64,000 nucleotides of DNA, from assembly GCA_000702025.1 (NCBI GenBank), contig KL370852.1:1-64000 (forward strand), in the 5' to 3' direction. The DNA comes from Blautia schinkii DSM 10518 (GTDB taxonomy: Bacteria > Bacillota > Clostridia > Lachnospirales > Lachnospiraceae). Positions 1-7,087 of this stretch are shown here, in pieces. The position numbers and the translations under genes are program-made. The notes beneath the pieces are model-generated. The model was not told where the DNA came from. It saw only the letters and a program-made list of their open reading frames with translations, and made no database searches. Each line of letters opens with the position of its first letter. Position 1 is the first letter of the stretch.

Positions 1-165
1 CTCGTAAGTGATATAACTCTGGTGGCGTGGGTCATCCAGTCGTTTCAACATGGACAGGAGTCCGGGGAAATAGTGGCGGATCACCTTTACCAGTTCGCAT
101 GCCAGATGAAACTGGGCCAGGTGTTCCCTTGTATCTTTTCTGGTTACCTTTGCTTTTGTTTTCAT
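1..165 (-). CDS. Transposase, N-terminal fragment (cut by window edge)
   Basis: The minus strand encodes 55 codons from an ATG at 165, preceded by a good AAGGAGG ribosome binding site, and runs off the left edge. The visible protein is basic and ends with a DPRHQSYITYE-like stretch, which resembles the start of ISNCY-type transposases of Lachnospiraceae, where a DPR..SYI.Y motif precedes the catalytic part. This family match is from memory of the motif, not a search. It is probably part of an insertion sequence inserted just downstream of the penicillin-binding protein gene. Whether it is intact cannot be seen here. Confidence 0.5.
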   Translation of the reverse strand, partial: MKTKAKVTRKDTREHLAQFHLACELVKVIRHYFPGLLSMLKRLDDPRHQSYITYE

Positions 166-233
166 GATAAAAACCTCCTTTCTTTATGCGGTTGCGAAGA
201 AATAATCCTTTGGTCAGTTTTATTATCTCGCAA

Positions 234-260
234 TCCCACATAAAGTGGGAGGTTTTTTTT
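234..260 (+). terminator. Short hairpin plus T-run next to the transposase
   Basis: TCCCAC (234-239) and GTGGGA (245-250) form a 6-bp stem with a 5-nt loop, followed by GG and eight T on the plus strand. It lies between the transposase start and the end of the penicillin-binding protein gene, and no plus-strand gene precedes it. It may be an end structure of the insertion sequence that blocks transcription. Confidence 0.35.
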
Positions 261-277
261 AAAAATTAATTTAATCG

Positions 278-2041
278 TCAAAGCTGAGGCGTGGGAGTCA
301 CATTTTCCGGCTCCGCTGTTTTCTCGATTCCCAGGTACGGCAGAACATTGGCGAAGATGCTGCGGACCACCGGAGCGGCAATGGTGCCCCCGTAATACAC
401 GCCCTGGGGATTGTGGATAATGCACAAGGCCAGCACCTTGGGATCCTCCGCCGGAGCAAAACCCAGGAAGGAGGAAATATAGCGGTTGGCGCTTCTCGGC
501 AGGGTCTGGGAGGTAGCGGTCTTGCCCCCGATAGTGTAGCCTTCAATCTTGGCATTCTTCCCCGAGCCCTCAGACACCACATGCTCCAGAATGTAGCGCA
601 CCGTCTCCGAGGTCTTCTCTGATACAATTCCTGTTTCCACCGGATATTCCAGCTTTTTCACATAGGTCCCGTCCGGACTCTGCACCGTCACGCCAAAGTG
701 GGGCGTCACCCGGTTCCCCCCGTTGATGAGAGAGCTTACCGTGGTGGCAAGCTGGATGGGCGTGATCTGGAAGGACTGGCCAAAGGAAACCGTCGCCAGC
801 TCCACATCCCCCATATTATCCTTTTTGTGCATGATGGTCCCCGCCTCGCCGGGCAGGTCCACACCTGTTTTCTTCATAAGTCCGAACTGCTGGAAATATT
901 TATAGTAATTGTCTACGCCAAGGCGGAGTCCCACCTCAATAAACACAGGGTTGCAGGAATTTTCCGCGCCTTTGAGGAAATCCTCCGCACCGTGTCCGTT
1001 TCGGTTCGCGCAGTGGATTCGCCTGTCATCCACCACCTTGTAACCCGGGCAGTAGAAGTTGTCGTTCAGAGAAACCACGCCCTCCTCAAGCCCTGCGGAC
1101 ATAGTGATGATCTTAAAGGTGGAGCCCGGCTCATACGTATCATTGAGGCAGGGATTCCTCCACATCTGGTTCAGAAGGTCCTGCTTTTGTTTTTGGTCCA
1201 GACCCGAGGTGTCCTCCTCCGTGTTAAGTGTAAATGGTTCATTGAGATTAAACTCCGGCACATTGACACACGCATAGATTTCTCCGTTCTGTGGATTCAT
1301 GAGAAGGATGGACACACGGTCTGCCTGCTTTTCCTCCATCACCTTTAAGGCTGCCTGCTGGACGAACTCCTGGATATTGATATCCAGACTGATCTGCAGA
1401 TTGTCACCTGCCACCGGGTCGATACGGCTCTCTCCAATCTCGTCAATTTCCACACCGCGGGCATCCGTGGTAGTCAGTATTTTACCGGGTGTACCGCTTA
1501 AAATATCTTCATACTTGACTTCCAGGCCGATAATGCCCTGATTGTCGCCACCCGTAAAACCCAGCACCTTGGAGGCAAGAGAATCAAAGGGATAATAACG
1601 CTTGTAATCCTCGTCCACCTTCACACCCGGAAGCTCATAATCTCGGATGGTATCGCCAACACTCTTTTCCACGTTTGTCTTGATGCGCTCAATGGAAGAA
1701 ACCTTTTCCACTCTTTTCCGTACTGCAGCCTCATCCATTTCCAGTTCTTTTGTAAGCACGGAAATCACCTTTTCCGGGTCCTTGACCTGACTATGGATGA
1801 CCGAGATGGTACACACCGTCTTATTTGCCGCCAGCACCTTGCCGCCCGCATCGATGATCTGTCCCCGGGCAGCCTTGATGTCCCTCTCCCTCTCGTGGAG
1901 ATCCGTCGCCTTTTCATAATAGTAGTCAGAGCGGAAACCCATGAGATATACCAGCCTGCCGATCAGCCCCAGCAGCAGGACGGTGCAGCAGAGAAAAACC
2001 ACCCACACCTTTTTCTTGTGGAATGTCTTATTTTTTTTCAT
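278..2041 (-). CDS. Class B penicillin-binding protein (SpoVD/FtsI type) with KTA instead of KTG
   Basis: This is a D,D-transpeptidase that cross-links peptidoglycan at the septum or during sporulation. The 587-residue protein has a short basic tail, one membrane segment (about residues 12-34), a PBP dimerisation domain and a transpeptidase domain. Active-site motifs are STFK (Ser near 307) and SCN (Ser near 362). The third motif reads GGKTATSQ near 507, where KTG is the rule. No PASTA domain is present, although SpoVD proteins often carry one. It is the last gene of mraZ-rsmH-ftsL-pbp-pbp, the position of spoVD in Bacillus. The start is chosen at 2041, just after a hairpin with a T-run; an in-frame ATG at 2065 is possible, and neither start has a strong ribosome binding site. 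Confidence 0.88.
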   Translation of the reverse strand: MKKNKTFHKKKVWVVFLCCTVLLLGLIGRLVYLMGFRSDYYYEKATDLHERERDIKAARGQIIDAGGKVLAANKTVCTISVIHSQVKDPEKVISVLTKELEMDEAAVRKRVEKVSSIERIKTNVEKSVGDTIRDYELPGVKVDEDYKRYYPFDSLASKVLGFTGGDNQGIIGLEVKYEDILSGTPGKILTTTDARGVEIDEIGESRIDPVAGDNLQISLDINIQEFVQQAALKVMEEKQADRVSILLMNPQNGEIYACVNVPEFNLNEPFTLNTEEDTSGLDQKQKQDLLNQMWRNPCLNDTYEPGSTFKIITMSAGLEEGVVSLNDNFYCPGYKVVDDRRIHCANRNGHGAEDFLKGAENSCNPVFIEVGLRLGVDNYYKYFQQFGLMKKTGVDLPGEAGTIMHKKDNMGDVELATVSFGQSFQITPIQLATTVSSLINGGNRVTPHFGVTVQSPDGTYVKKLEYPVETGIVSEKTSETVRYILEHVVSEGSGKNAKIEGYTIGGKTATSQTLPRSANRYISSFLGFAPAEDPKVLALCIIHNPQGVYYGGTIAAPVVRSIFANVLPYLGIEKTAEPENVTPTPQL

Positions 2042-2092
2042 AAAAAACCCCGCAGAGATTGTCATAGTAATATATGACCTTTATCTGCGGGG
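2042..2092 (-). terminator. Terminator-like hairpin between the two penicillin-binding protein genes
   Basis: On the minus strand CCCCGCAGA (2092-2084) pairs with TCTGCGGGG (2056-2048). An inner stem GTCATA/TATGAC lies inside, and six T end exactly at the ATG at 2041. The shape is that of an intrinsic terminator or attenuator placed inside the operon. The alternative start codon at 2065 would be buried in the inner stem. Confidence 0.6.
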
Positions 2093-2108
2093 GTATGCTT
2101 ATGGTTTC

Positions 2109-4352
2109 TTATTCCAGTCCGGCTTCCTCGTTGGTAAGTCCTTCGCTTTCCATGTCATTGCCCTGGATGGGGTCTGAATCATCCTCCAGCGGACCGGGGG
2201 CGCTTGGATTGGACACAGCCTCCGGGAGGTCGTCCGAACCTTGGGCTCCGGCAGCACCGATATTCTGTGACATGATATATTCGCCGTTCTCGTCAAGAAC
2301 GTAATCACCGTTTTCGTTCAGAAGATATCCACTCTCGTCGATACGATTGCCTTCAAGGTCAATGCGGTTGCCTTCGCCGTCCACCAGATTTCCTTCCTCG
2401 TCCACATCCGCGCCGGAAGTACTCTTTAAGTGGCCGTTGAAGTTTTCCCATATCTCTGTCTCCGGCACATAGCCGTCCTCTCCTACTTCATCGGGAGCAA
2501 TGTTCAGATAAGGTAGAAGCTCGTTCATAATTGCCTGAGCGATATACTGCGGGAATTTACTGTCTGCCTGATCCTCTGTGTTAGGTTCATCCACTACCAC
2601 GTAAATGACTACCTGGGGATTCGCTACCGGCGCAAAGCCAATGAAAGATACCAGGTATTTATGATTGCCTCGCGGCAGCTTTTCCGCTGTACCAGTCTTA
2701 CCGCCGGAGCTGTAGCCCAGGACCTTGGAATGGCGGCTGGTACCCTGCTGCACACTCAACTCCATGTAACTGCGAATATCTGCAGAAATACTGGCGGAGA
2801 TGGTCTGCTTAAGGAGCGTAGGGGTAACGTTTTTAATTATTCCGCCGCTGCTGTCCTTAATACTTGTCACGAAATGCGGCTGGTAATAATAACCTCCGTT
2901 AATGACAGAACACATAGCGTTTATTTCCTGAATCATCGTACAGGTAAAACCCTGTCCGAATGCAGAGCAGGCAAGCTCTGTCTCACCCATGGTATCGGTT
3001 GTATGGATGATACCTGCGCCCTCATTCGGAAGGTCAATGCCGGTCCTGGTTCCAAAATTAAACAAACTCTGAGTTTTGATAAACTGCTCGTTGCCCATTT
3101 TCGCCGCAATCTGCATCATACCGTCATTGCAGGAATTGGCAATGACCTCAGCCAAGGTTTCTGTTCCGTGAGCATCAGGATACGCGGCACATTTGATGGT
3201 CGTGATGCTGCCTTCTGCACCGAAATTTTGGAAACCATCACACACAAAGTTATCAGAGGAAGAAATACTTCCCTTCTCCAGTGCGGATGCCATAACAATA
3301 GGCTTTACCGTGGAACCTGGCTCGTAAGCATCCGTGATGCAGTAATTACTCCACATTGCATTGAGCGCATCCACAGTCTCCGCATCGTTCATTTCCTTGA
3401 TTTCCTCTTCGGTATGCACATTGGACATATCGCGGGGATTGTTCAGATCATAGCGGTCACCGCCGTCCATGGCAATAATCTCACCTGTCGAGGGATCCTC
3501 CACGATGACGCCTATATTCTTAGCACCCATCAGCTCGTTGAAGCCGTTTACATATTTCTCAACAATCTGCTGGGCACCGATGTCGATCGTTGTCTCTATA
3601 CTTCTGCCGTTTACCGGCTCAATAATGGTCTGCTCTACATCGGAATTATTATTAAAATATCCGTACTGTCTGCCGTCCACACCTGTAAGCGTACTGTTAT
3701 AATATCCCTCAAGTCCCCAGTCAGCCACGTCTCTGTCAAAGGTAAAGCCGATGGTATCGCACGCAGTCTCATTGAAAGGATATATGCGGAGATAATCTTC
3801 CTCAAACCACACGCCCTTTACATTGTTCCGCTCTTTAATCTGTGCGTCTGTGAGATCTGTATCCTCAGGGATGGTCACATATGCCTCAAATGCTTTCTTA
3901 TCATCCATGGAGAGTTGCTTCTTCAATATCTGATACTGGCTGTTCTTCGTGCTGTCGGAGCTCAAGCGGGTCCGTATGTCGTCTTCATCCAGGCCGAGGA
4001 CCTCCACCAGCGCGCGGACTGTAGGCTCCACATAATCCTCGAGAGAATTCACAGCCTTACAGTCGAGTATCACATTGTAAACCTTATTACTGGTAGCCAG
4101 AAGATTGCCGTTGCGGTCATAGATATCGCCCCGCTTGGCAGGAAGCACCCGGCTCTCATACCGCTGCTGCGCCTGGCTTAATACCTGTTTTTTATATTTA
4201 TTCCCACTGGTGGCATTGATGTAAGTAATTCTTGCCGTCAAGCCAACTAAAGCTAATAATACTGTTCCGAACAGTATCACTAGCTTTTTTCTCATCTGAT
4301 AATTTATTTTTCTCTTTGGTTTTCTTTTAATTCTCTTTCTTGTATTGCCCAA
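2109..4352 (-). CDS. Class B penicillin-binding protein with acidic repeat tail
   Basis: This 747-residue transpeptidase is the first of two in the division cluster, the place of pbpB/ftsI in Bacillus. It has a very basic N-terminus, a membrane segment near residues 27-45, a dimerisation domain, and transpeptidase motifs STVK (Ser near 347), SCN and GGKTGT (Lys near 552). After the catalytic domain, about the last 110 residues hold six degenerate 7-residue units of the form D-x-x-G-N-x-I, instead of PASTA domains. The likely start is TTG at 4352, with AGGTGA four bases upstream overlapping the ftsL stop codon. An internal ATG at 4295 would still keep the membrane segment. Confidence 0.9.
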   Translation of the reverse strand: MGNTRKRIKRKPKRKINYQMRKKLVILFGTVLLALVGLTARITYINATSGNKYKKQVLSQAQQRYESRVLPAKRGDIYDRNGNLLATSNKVYNVILDCKAVNSLEDYVEPTVRALVEVLGLDEDDIRTRLSSDSTKNSQYQILKKQLSMDDKKAFEAYVTIPEDTDLTDAQIKERNNVKGVWFEEDYLRIYPFNETACDTIGFTFDRDVADWGLEGYYNSTLTGVDGRQYGYFNNNSDVEQTIIEPVNGRSIETTIDIGAQQIVEKYVNGFNELMGAKNIGVIVEDPSTGEIIAMDGGDRYDLNNPRDMSNVHTEEEIKEMNDAETVDALNAMWSNYCITDAYEPGSTVKPIVMASALEKGSISSSDNFVCDGFQNFGAEGSITTIKCAAYPDAHGTETLAEVIANSCNDGMMQIAAKMGNEQFIKTQSLFNFGTRTGIDLPNEGAGIIHTTDTMGETELACSAFGQGFTCTMIQEINAMCSVINGGYYYQPHFVTSIKDSSGGIIKNVTPTLLKQTISASISADIRSYMELSVQQGTSRHSKVLGYSSGGKTGTAEKLPRGNHKYLVSFIGFAPVANPQVVIYVVVDEPNTEDQADSKFPQYIAQAIMNELLPYLNIAPDEVGEDGYVPETEIWENFNGHLKSTSGADVDEEGNLVDGEGNRIDLEGNRIDESGYLLNENGDYVLDENGEYIMSQNIGAAGAQGSDDLPEAVSNPSAPGPLEDDSDPIQGNDMESEGLTNEEAGLE

Positions 4353-4356
4353 TTAA

Positions 4357-4926
4357 TCACCTGCTTTTTACATCCGGAACATCCTGGTACTGTCTTACAT
4401 AGCTCCCGCCTTCTGTGCTATAGGTAATAGTCTGCTCATCTGTCGGATATTTCATACCCAAACGGCCGATGGCGATTTTTTTAATGGAACGGAGGTCCAC
4501 ATTGGAAGTGACCTGGCTGTAATAAGCGTCATTGTCCTCCCGAAGCTGGGTAAGTTCCGATTCCAGTGTAGCTACATTCTTCATTTTCCCTGTAATCTGC
4601 GATTTGAGCTGCAGATAATTAATACAGCAAAAAAGTATAGCTACGGATATCACTGCCAAAAATACAACAAATCCCGGACTCATGCCCATGGCTTTTTCCC
4701 TGTTTTTCCGGGCTTCTTTGCTTACCTGGCGGCTTCTGACTGCAGCTTCGCGTGTCTGCTGCTGTACTGCGCGGTTCCTCCTGGCCGGCGGCTGCTGGCG
4801 GTAATTCCTCCTCTCAGGAAGCTCCTGCAGTCTCCTGGCTGTATTTCCTTCAACATACATCCCCTTGTTGACTCTGGCGGTATTTGTATTTCTTCTGGCT
4901 GTAGTCGTCCTGTTTGTCTTCGCCAT
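4357..4926 (-). CDS. ftsL: FtsL-like cell-division protein
   Basis: This small divisome protein is expected to work with DivIC/FtsB and FtsI at the septum. The 189 residues comprise a long Arg/Gln-rich cytoplasmic N-terminus of about 100 residues, one membrane helix near 105-125 and a short extracellular coiled coil of leucine-spaced heptads. Sequence in this family is poorly conserved; the call rests on topology and on position between rsmH and the penicillin-binding proteins. The ATG at 4926 has AAAAGGGG seven to eight bases upstream. The basic N-terminal tail is longer than in Bacillus FtsL. Confidence 0.8.
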   Translation of the reverse strand: MAKTNRTTTARRNTNTARVNKGMYVEGNTARRLQELPERRNYRQQPPARRNRAVQQQTREAAVRSRQVSKEARKNREKAMGMSPGFVVFLAVISVAILFCCINYLQLKSQITGKMKNVATLESELTQLREDNDAYYSQVTSNVDLRSIKKIAIGRLGMKYPTDEQTITYSTEGGSYVRQYQDVPDVKSR

Positions 4927-5007
4927 TTTCTGCCCCTTTTATAACTGTCATGAAAGCCGGCTGTACTGCACTTACGTACAGCGTTTATACCAAACTTCCA
5001 TTGTGAA

Positions 5008-5943
5008 TCACAAAGTTCTCTCGAAAATTCTCAGCTTTGCGCTTTTGGAGCGTGGGTTTTCCTCCATCTCCTCTTTGCTTGGAAGAATCGGCTTTCTGGT
5101 GATCACTTTCCCCTTCGGCTTCTTCCCGCATACGCAAACCGGAAAATCCGGCGGACAGGTACAGGGATTTTCATTTTTCCGGAATATAGTTTTTACAATC
5201 CGGTCCTCCAGCGAGTGGAAGGTGATAATGCAAATCCTGCCTCCGTCGTCCAGCATATCAATCATTCCATCCAAGGATTCCCGCAGCACATCAAGCTCCC
5301 GGTTCAGTTCGATACGGATGGCCTGAAAAGTACGTTTGGCCGGATGGCCGCCCGCTGCCTGTATCTTCATCGGAATGGCTCTGCGGATAATCTCTGTCAG
5401 CTCCCCTGTTGTCTGAATGGGTGACTGCGCTCTGGCAGCCACGATATGCTTCGCAATATTTTTTGCAAATTTATCTTCTCCGTAATCACGGATGATACGG
5501 TATAATTCTTTTTCTTCGTAGCCGTTTACAATATCTCCGGCTGTGAGGCTCTGCCTCTGGTCCATGCGCATATCTAGCGGCGCATCTGTGCGGTAGGTAA
5601 AACCGCGCTGCTCATTGTCAAGCTGATAGGAAGATACTCCCAAATCCAGGAGAATCCCGTCTACTTTATGGATTCCACGGTTTCTCAATTCTTGTGCCAT
5701 GTAACAATAATTGCTGCGAATGATTGCTGCCTGTTCATAGGCAGCAAGCCGTTCACTCGCAGCAATTATTGCATCTTGGTCTTGATCTATGCCAATAAAT
5801 CTCCCCTTGGCAGAAAGTTTCTTACATACCTCTACGGCATGTCCCGCTCCTCCTAAAGTACCGTCCACGTAGATTCCCTCGGGCTTTACCCTTAAGCCCT
5901 CAATGGTTTCTTCCAGTAATACAGATTTGTGTTTGAATTCCAT
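5008..5943 (-). CDS. rsmH: 16S rRNA (cytosine-1402-N4) methyltransferase RsmH
   Basis: RsmH (MraW) is an S-adenosylmethionine-dependent enzyme that methylates N4 of C1402 in the 16S decoding centre. The 311-residue length is normal. The N-terminus HKSVLLEE, the SAM loop [10 protein letters not shown] and the [13 protein letters not shown] motif are all present, as is the C-terminal SLEDRIVK block. The ATG at 5943 follows AGGAGA. It sits 35 bp after mraZ, the usual order in the dcw cluster. Confidence 0.98.
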   Translation of the reverse strand: MEFKHKSVLLEETIEGLRVKPEGIYVDGTLGGAGHAVEVCKKLSAKGRFIGIDQDQDAIIAASERLAAYEQAAIIRSNYCYMAQELRNRGIHKVDGILLDLGVSSYQLDNEQRGFTYRTDAPLDMRMDQRQSLTAGDIVNGYEEKELYRIIRDYGEDKFAKNIAKHIVAARAQSPIQTTGELTEIIRRAIPMKIQAAGGHPAKRTFQAIRIELNRELDVLRESLDGMIDMLDDGGRICIITFHSLEDRIVKTIFRKNENPCTCPPDFPVCVCGKKPKGKVITRKPILPSKEEMEENPRSKSAKLRIFERTL

Positions 5944-5978
5944 ATCCGTCTCCTGTTGGATCTGACTTAGCGTAATGC

Positions 5979-6410
5979 TCAGATGACGATTCCCATGTCT
6001 TGCATACCCTCTGCAATACTATCCATATCGTCATAATTGCAGTTCTCGCTCCACTTCTCTTTGCTCCAGACTTCAATCCGGTTCAGGTTACCCGTCAACA
6101 CTACATCCTTATCCAGACCAGCGAATTCCCGTAACGTCTGAGGTACGAGGATTCTCCCCTGCTTGTCCAGTTCACAGGTCGTAGCACCTGCCACAAAGAA
6201 TCGTGAGAAGGTTCTTGCGTTTTTGTTTGTAAGTGGTAATGCTCTGAGTTTCTCTTCAAAGGCTGTCCATTCGTCCATAGGATAAATGGAAAGACAACCA
6301 TCAAGCCCTTTAGTCAGGACAAACTCTTCCCCTAAGAGTTCCCTGAATTTAGAGGGGATAATCAGACGCCCCTTCGCGTCGATCGTGTGATTGTATTCTC
6401 CCATGAACAT
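5979..6410 (-). CDS. mraZ: Transcriptional regulator MraZ
   Basis: MraZ is a SpoVT/AbrB-like DNA-binding protein that binds repeats upstream of its own gene and tunes the division operon. The protein is 143 residues and begins [15 protein letters not shown], the standard N-terminus, with two tandem AbrB-like half domains. The start is supported by AGGTGA six bases upstream. Matching direct repeats are found at 6481-6527, just after a promoter. Confidence 0.98.
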   Translation of the reverse strand: MFMGEYNHTIDAKGRLIIPSKFRELLGEEFVLTKGLDGCLSIYPMDEWTAFEEKLRALPLTNKNARTFSRFFVAGATTCELDKQGRILVPQTLREFAGLDKDVVLTGNLNRIEVWSKEKWSENCNYDDMDSIAEGMQDMGIVI

Positions 6411-6430
6411 GTGAACTCACCTACTCTCCT

Positions 6431-6457
6431 GGAGTACGAATCTCCCCTTCGTACTCC
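6431..6457 (-). promoter_or_regulatory. Perfect hairpin in the mraZ 5' leader
   Basis: GGAGTACGAA (6431-6440) and TTCGTACTCC (6448-6457) are perfect 10-bp complements with a 7-nt loop. On the transcript the loop reads GGGGAGA. The hairpin lies between the MraZ boxes and the ribosome binding site. No T-run follows, so it is more likely an mRNA stability or translation element than a terminator. Confidence 0.5.
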
Positions 6458-6480
6458 GTGGATGCAAATGGTCTTGTCTG

Positions 6481-6527
6481 CCACTTTCCCTCCATTCGCC
6501 ACCACTAATCTCCACTTTCTACCACTT
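6481..6527 (-). promoter_or_regulatory. MraZ-box array (operator of the division operon)
   Basis: On the minus strand five GTGG-like units recur every 10-11 bp, most as AAGTGG or AAAGTGG. Bacterial MraZ proteins are known to bind such short direct repeats ahead of mraZ. The array begins a few bases after the expected transcription start, so binding should block initiation or clearance. Confidence 0.7.
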
Positions 6528-6534
6528 ATGTGTT

Positions 6535-6563
6535 ATTCTAAACCATTTAGGATGAAAATACAA
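6535..6563 (-). promoter_or_regulatory. Probable sigma-A promoter of mraZ operon
   Basis: On the minus strand TTGTAT (6563-6558), a 17-bp spacer and TAGAAT (6540-6535) match a housekeeping promoter, directly upstream of the MraZ boxes. Confidence 0.6.
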
Positions 6564-6601
6564 GTGGGAATGAAAGATTTTTTTAATTTACCAAATGTTG
6601 G

Positions 6602-6889
6602 ATGGGACCCCGCAAAGTTGTTGAACGGCGAGGAGATGGGGATTGGGGGTGGGGCAGGCTATGTGTGTGGGCGGCAGTTGCACGCTTCCCTTCAACTAAT
6701 TGTCAACTGCGACTAAGGCGCTCACGAAGAGCGTTCGCGCCTAAGTCTTAGTAGACAATGGATTTTCAGGGGCGCTTTCGCAAAACTGCCGCCCACACAC
6801 ATAGCCTGCCCCACCCCCAATCCCCATCTCCTCGCCTGCCTCTACGTTTGCACCCCTCGGTTGGTGATGTGCGTTTTCGCCGGGAGGGT
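6602..6889. repeat. Palindromic element, copy A: conserved core in perfect inverted arms
   Basis: Left arm 6627-6679 and right arm 6784-6836 are perfect 53-bp inverted repeats. They enclose a 104-nt core (6680-6783) that itself folds: 6688-6690 with 6769-6771, 6699-6704 with 6754-6759, 6711-6720 with 6738-6747 (one mismatch), and a GCTC/GAGC tip. Short flanks (about 6602-6626 and 6837-6889) also recur in copy B near 36.6 kb. The element lies after the lgt terminator and before the mraZ promoter. The left arm strand is G-rich. No protein-coding frame is convincing. The family is not one I recognise. Confidence 0.85.
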
Positions 6890-6957
6890 GTTGGATAGTT
6901 GTTATATAGGACTTTTGTTGGAGACTGGTAGAAGATATTGGAGTACTTTCTTTTAAG

Positions 6958-7006
6958 ATAAAAAACAAGGCGGGAAACACACCGCATTTGCAATGTGTTT
7001 CCCGCC
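6958..7006 (-). terminator. Intrinsic terminator after lgt
   Basis: A perfect 13-bp stem (6969-6981 with 6994-7006) with a 12-nt loop is followed on the minus strand by TTGTTTTTT. It ends the ychF-lgt transcript about 80 bp after the lgt stop codon. Confidence 0.85.
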
Positions 7007-7087
7007 TATAGGCGTTTTATTATAATCTGCTGTAACAGACATGTACGTTTTTCCTAAGCAAGTTCTTGAAAACGCGAAATGAGTTTG

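Noticed and set aside
234-260. Hairpin as terminator of the penicillin-binding protein operon
   Set aside because: The T-run follows the stem on the plus strand, whereas the operon is read on the minus strand.
2661-4181. A 506-codon open frame on the plus strand, opposite a penicillin-binding protein gene
   Set aside because: It is fully antisense to a gene with intact catalytic motifs, has no ribosome binding site or recognisable domain, and its composition reflects the complementary strand.
6620-6840. Palindromic element read as an ordinary rho-independent terminator
   Set aside because: Arms of 53 bp with a 104-nt structured core far exceed a terminator, there is no T-run at the stem base, and a proper terminator for lgt lies at 6958-7006.
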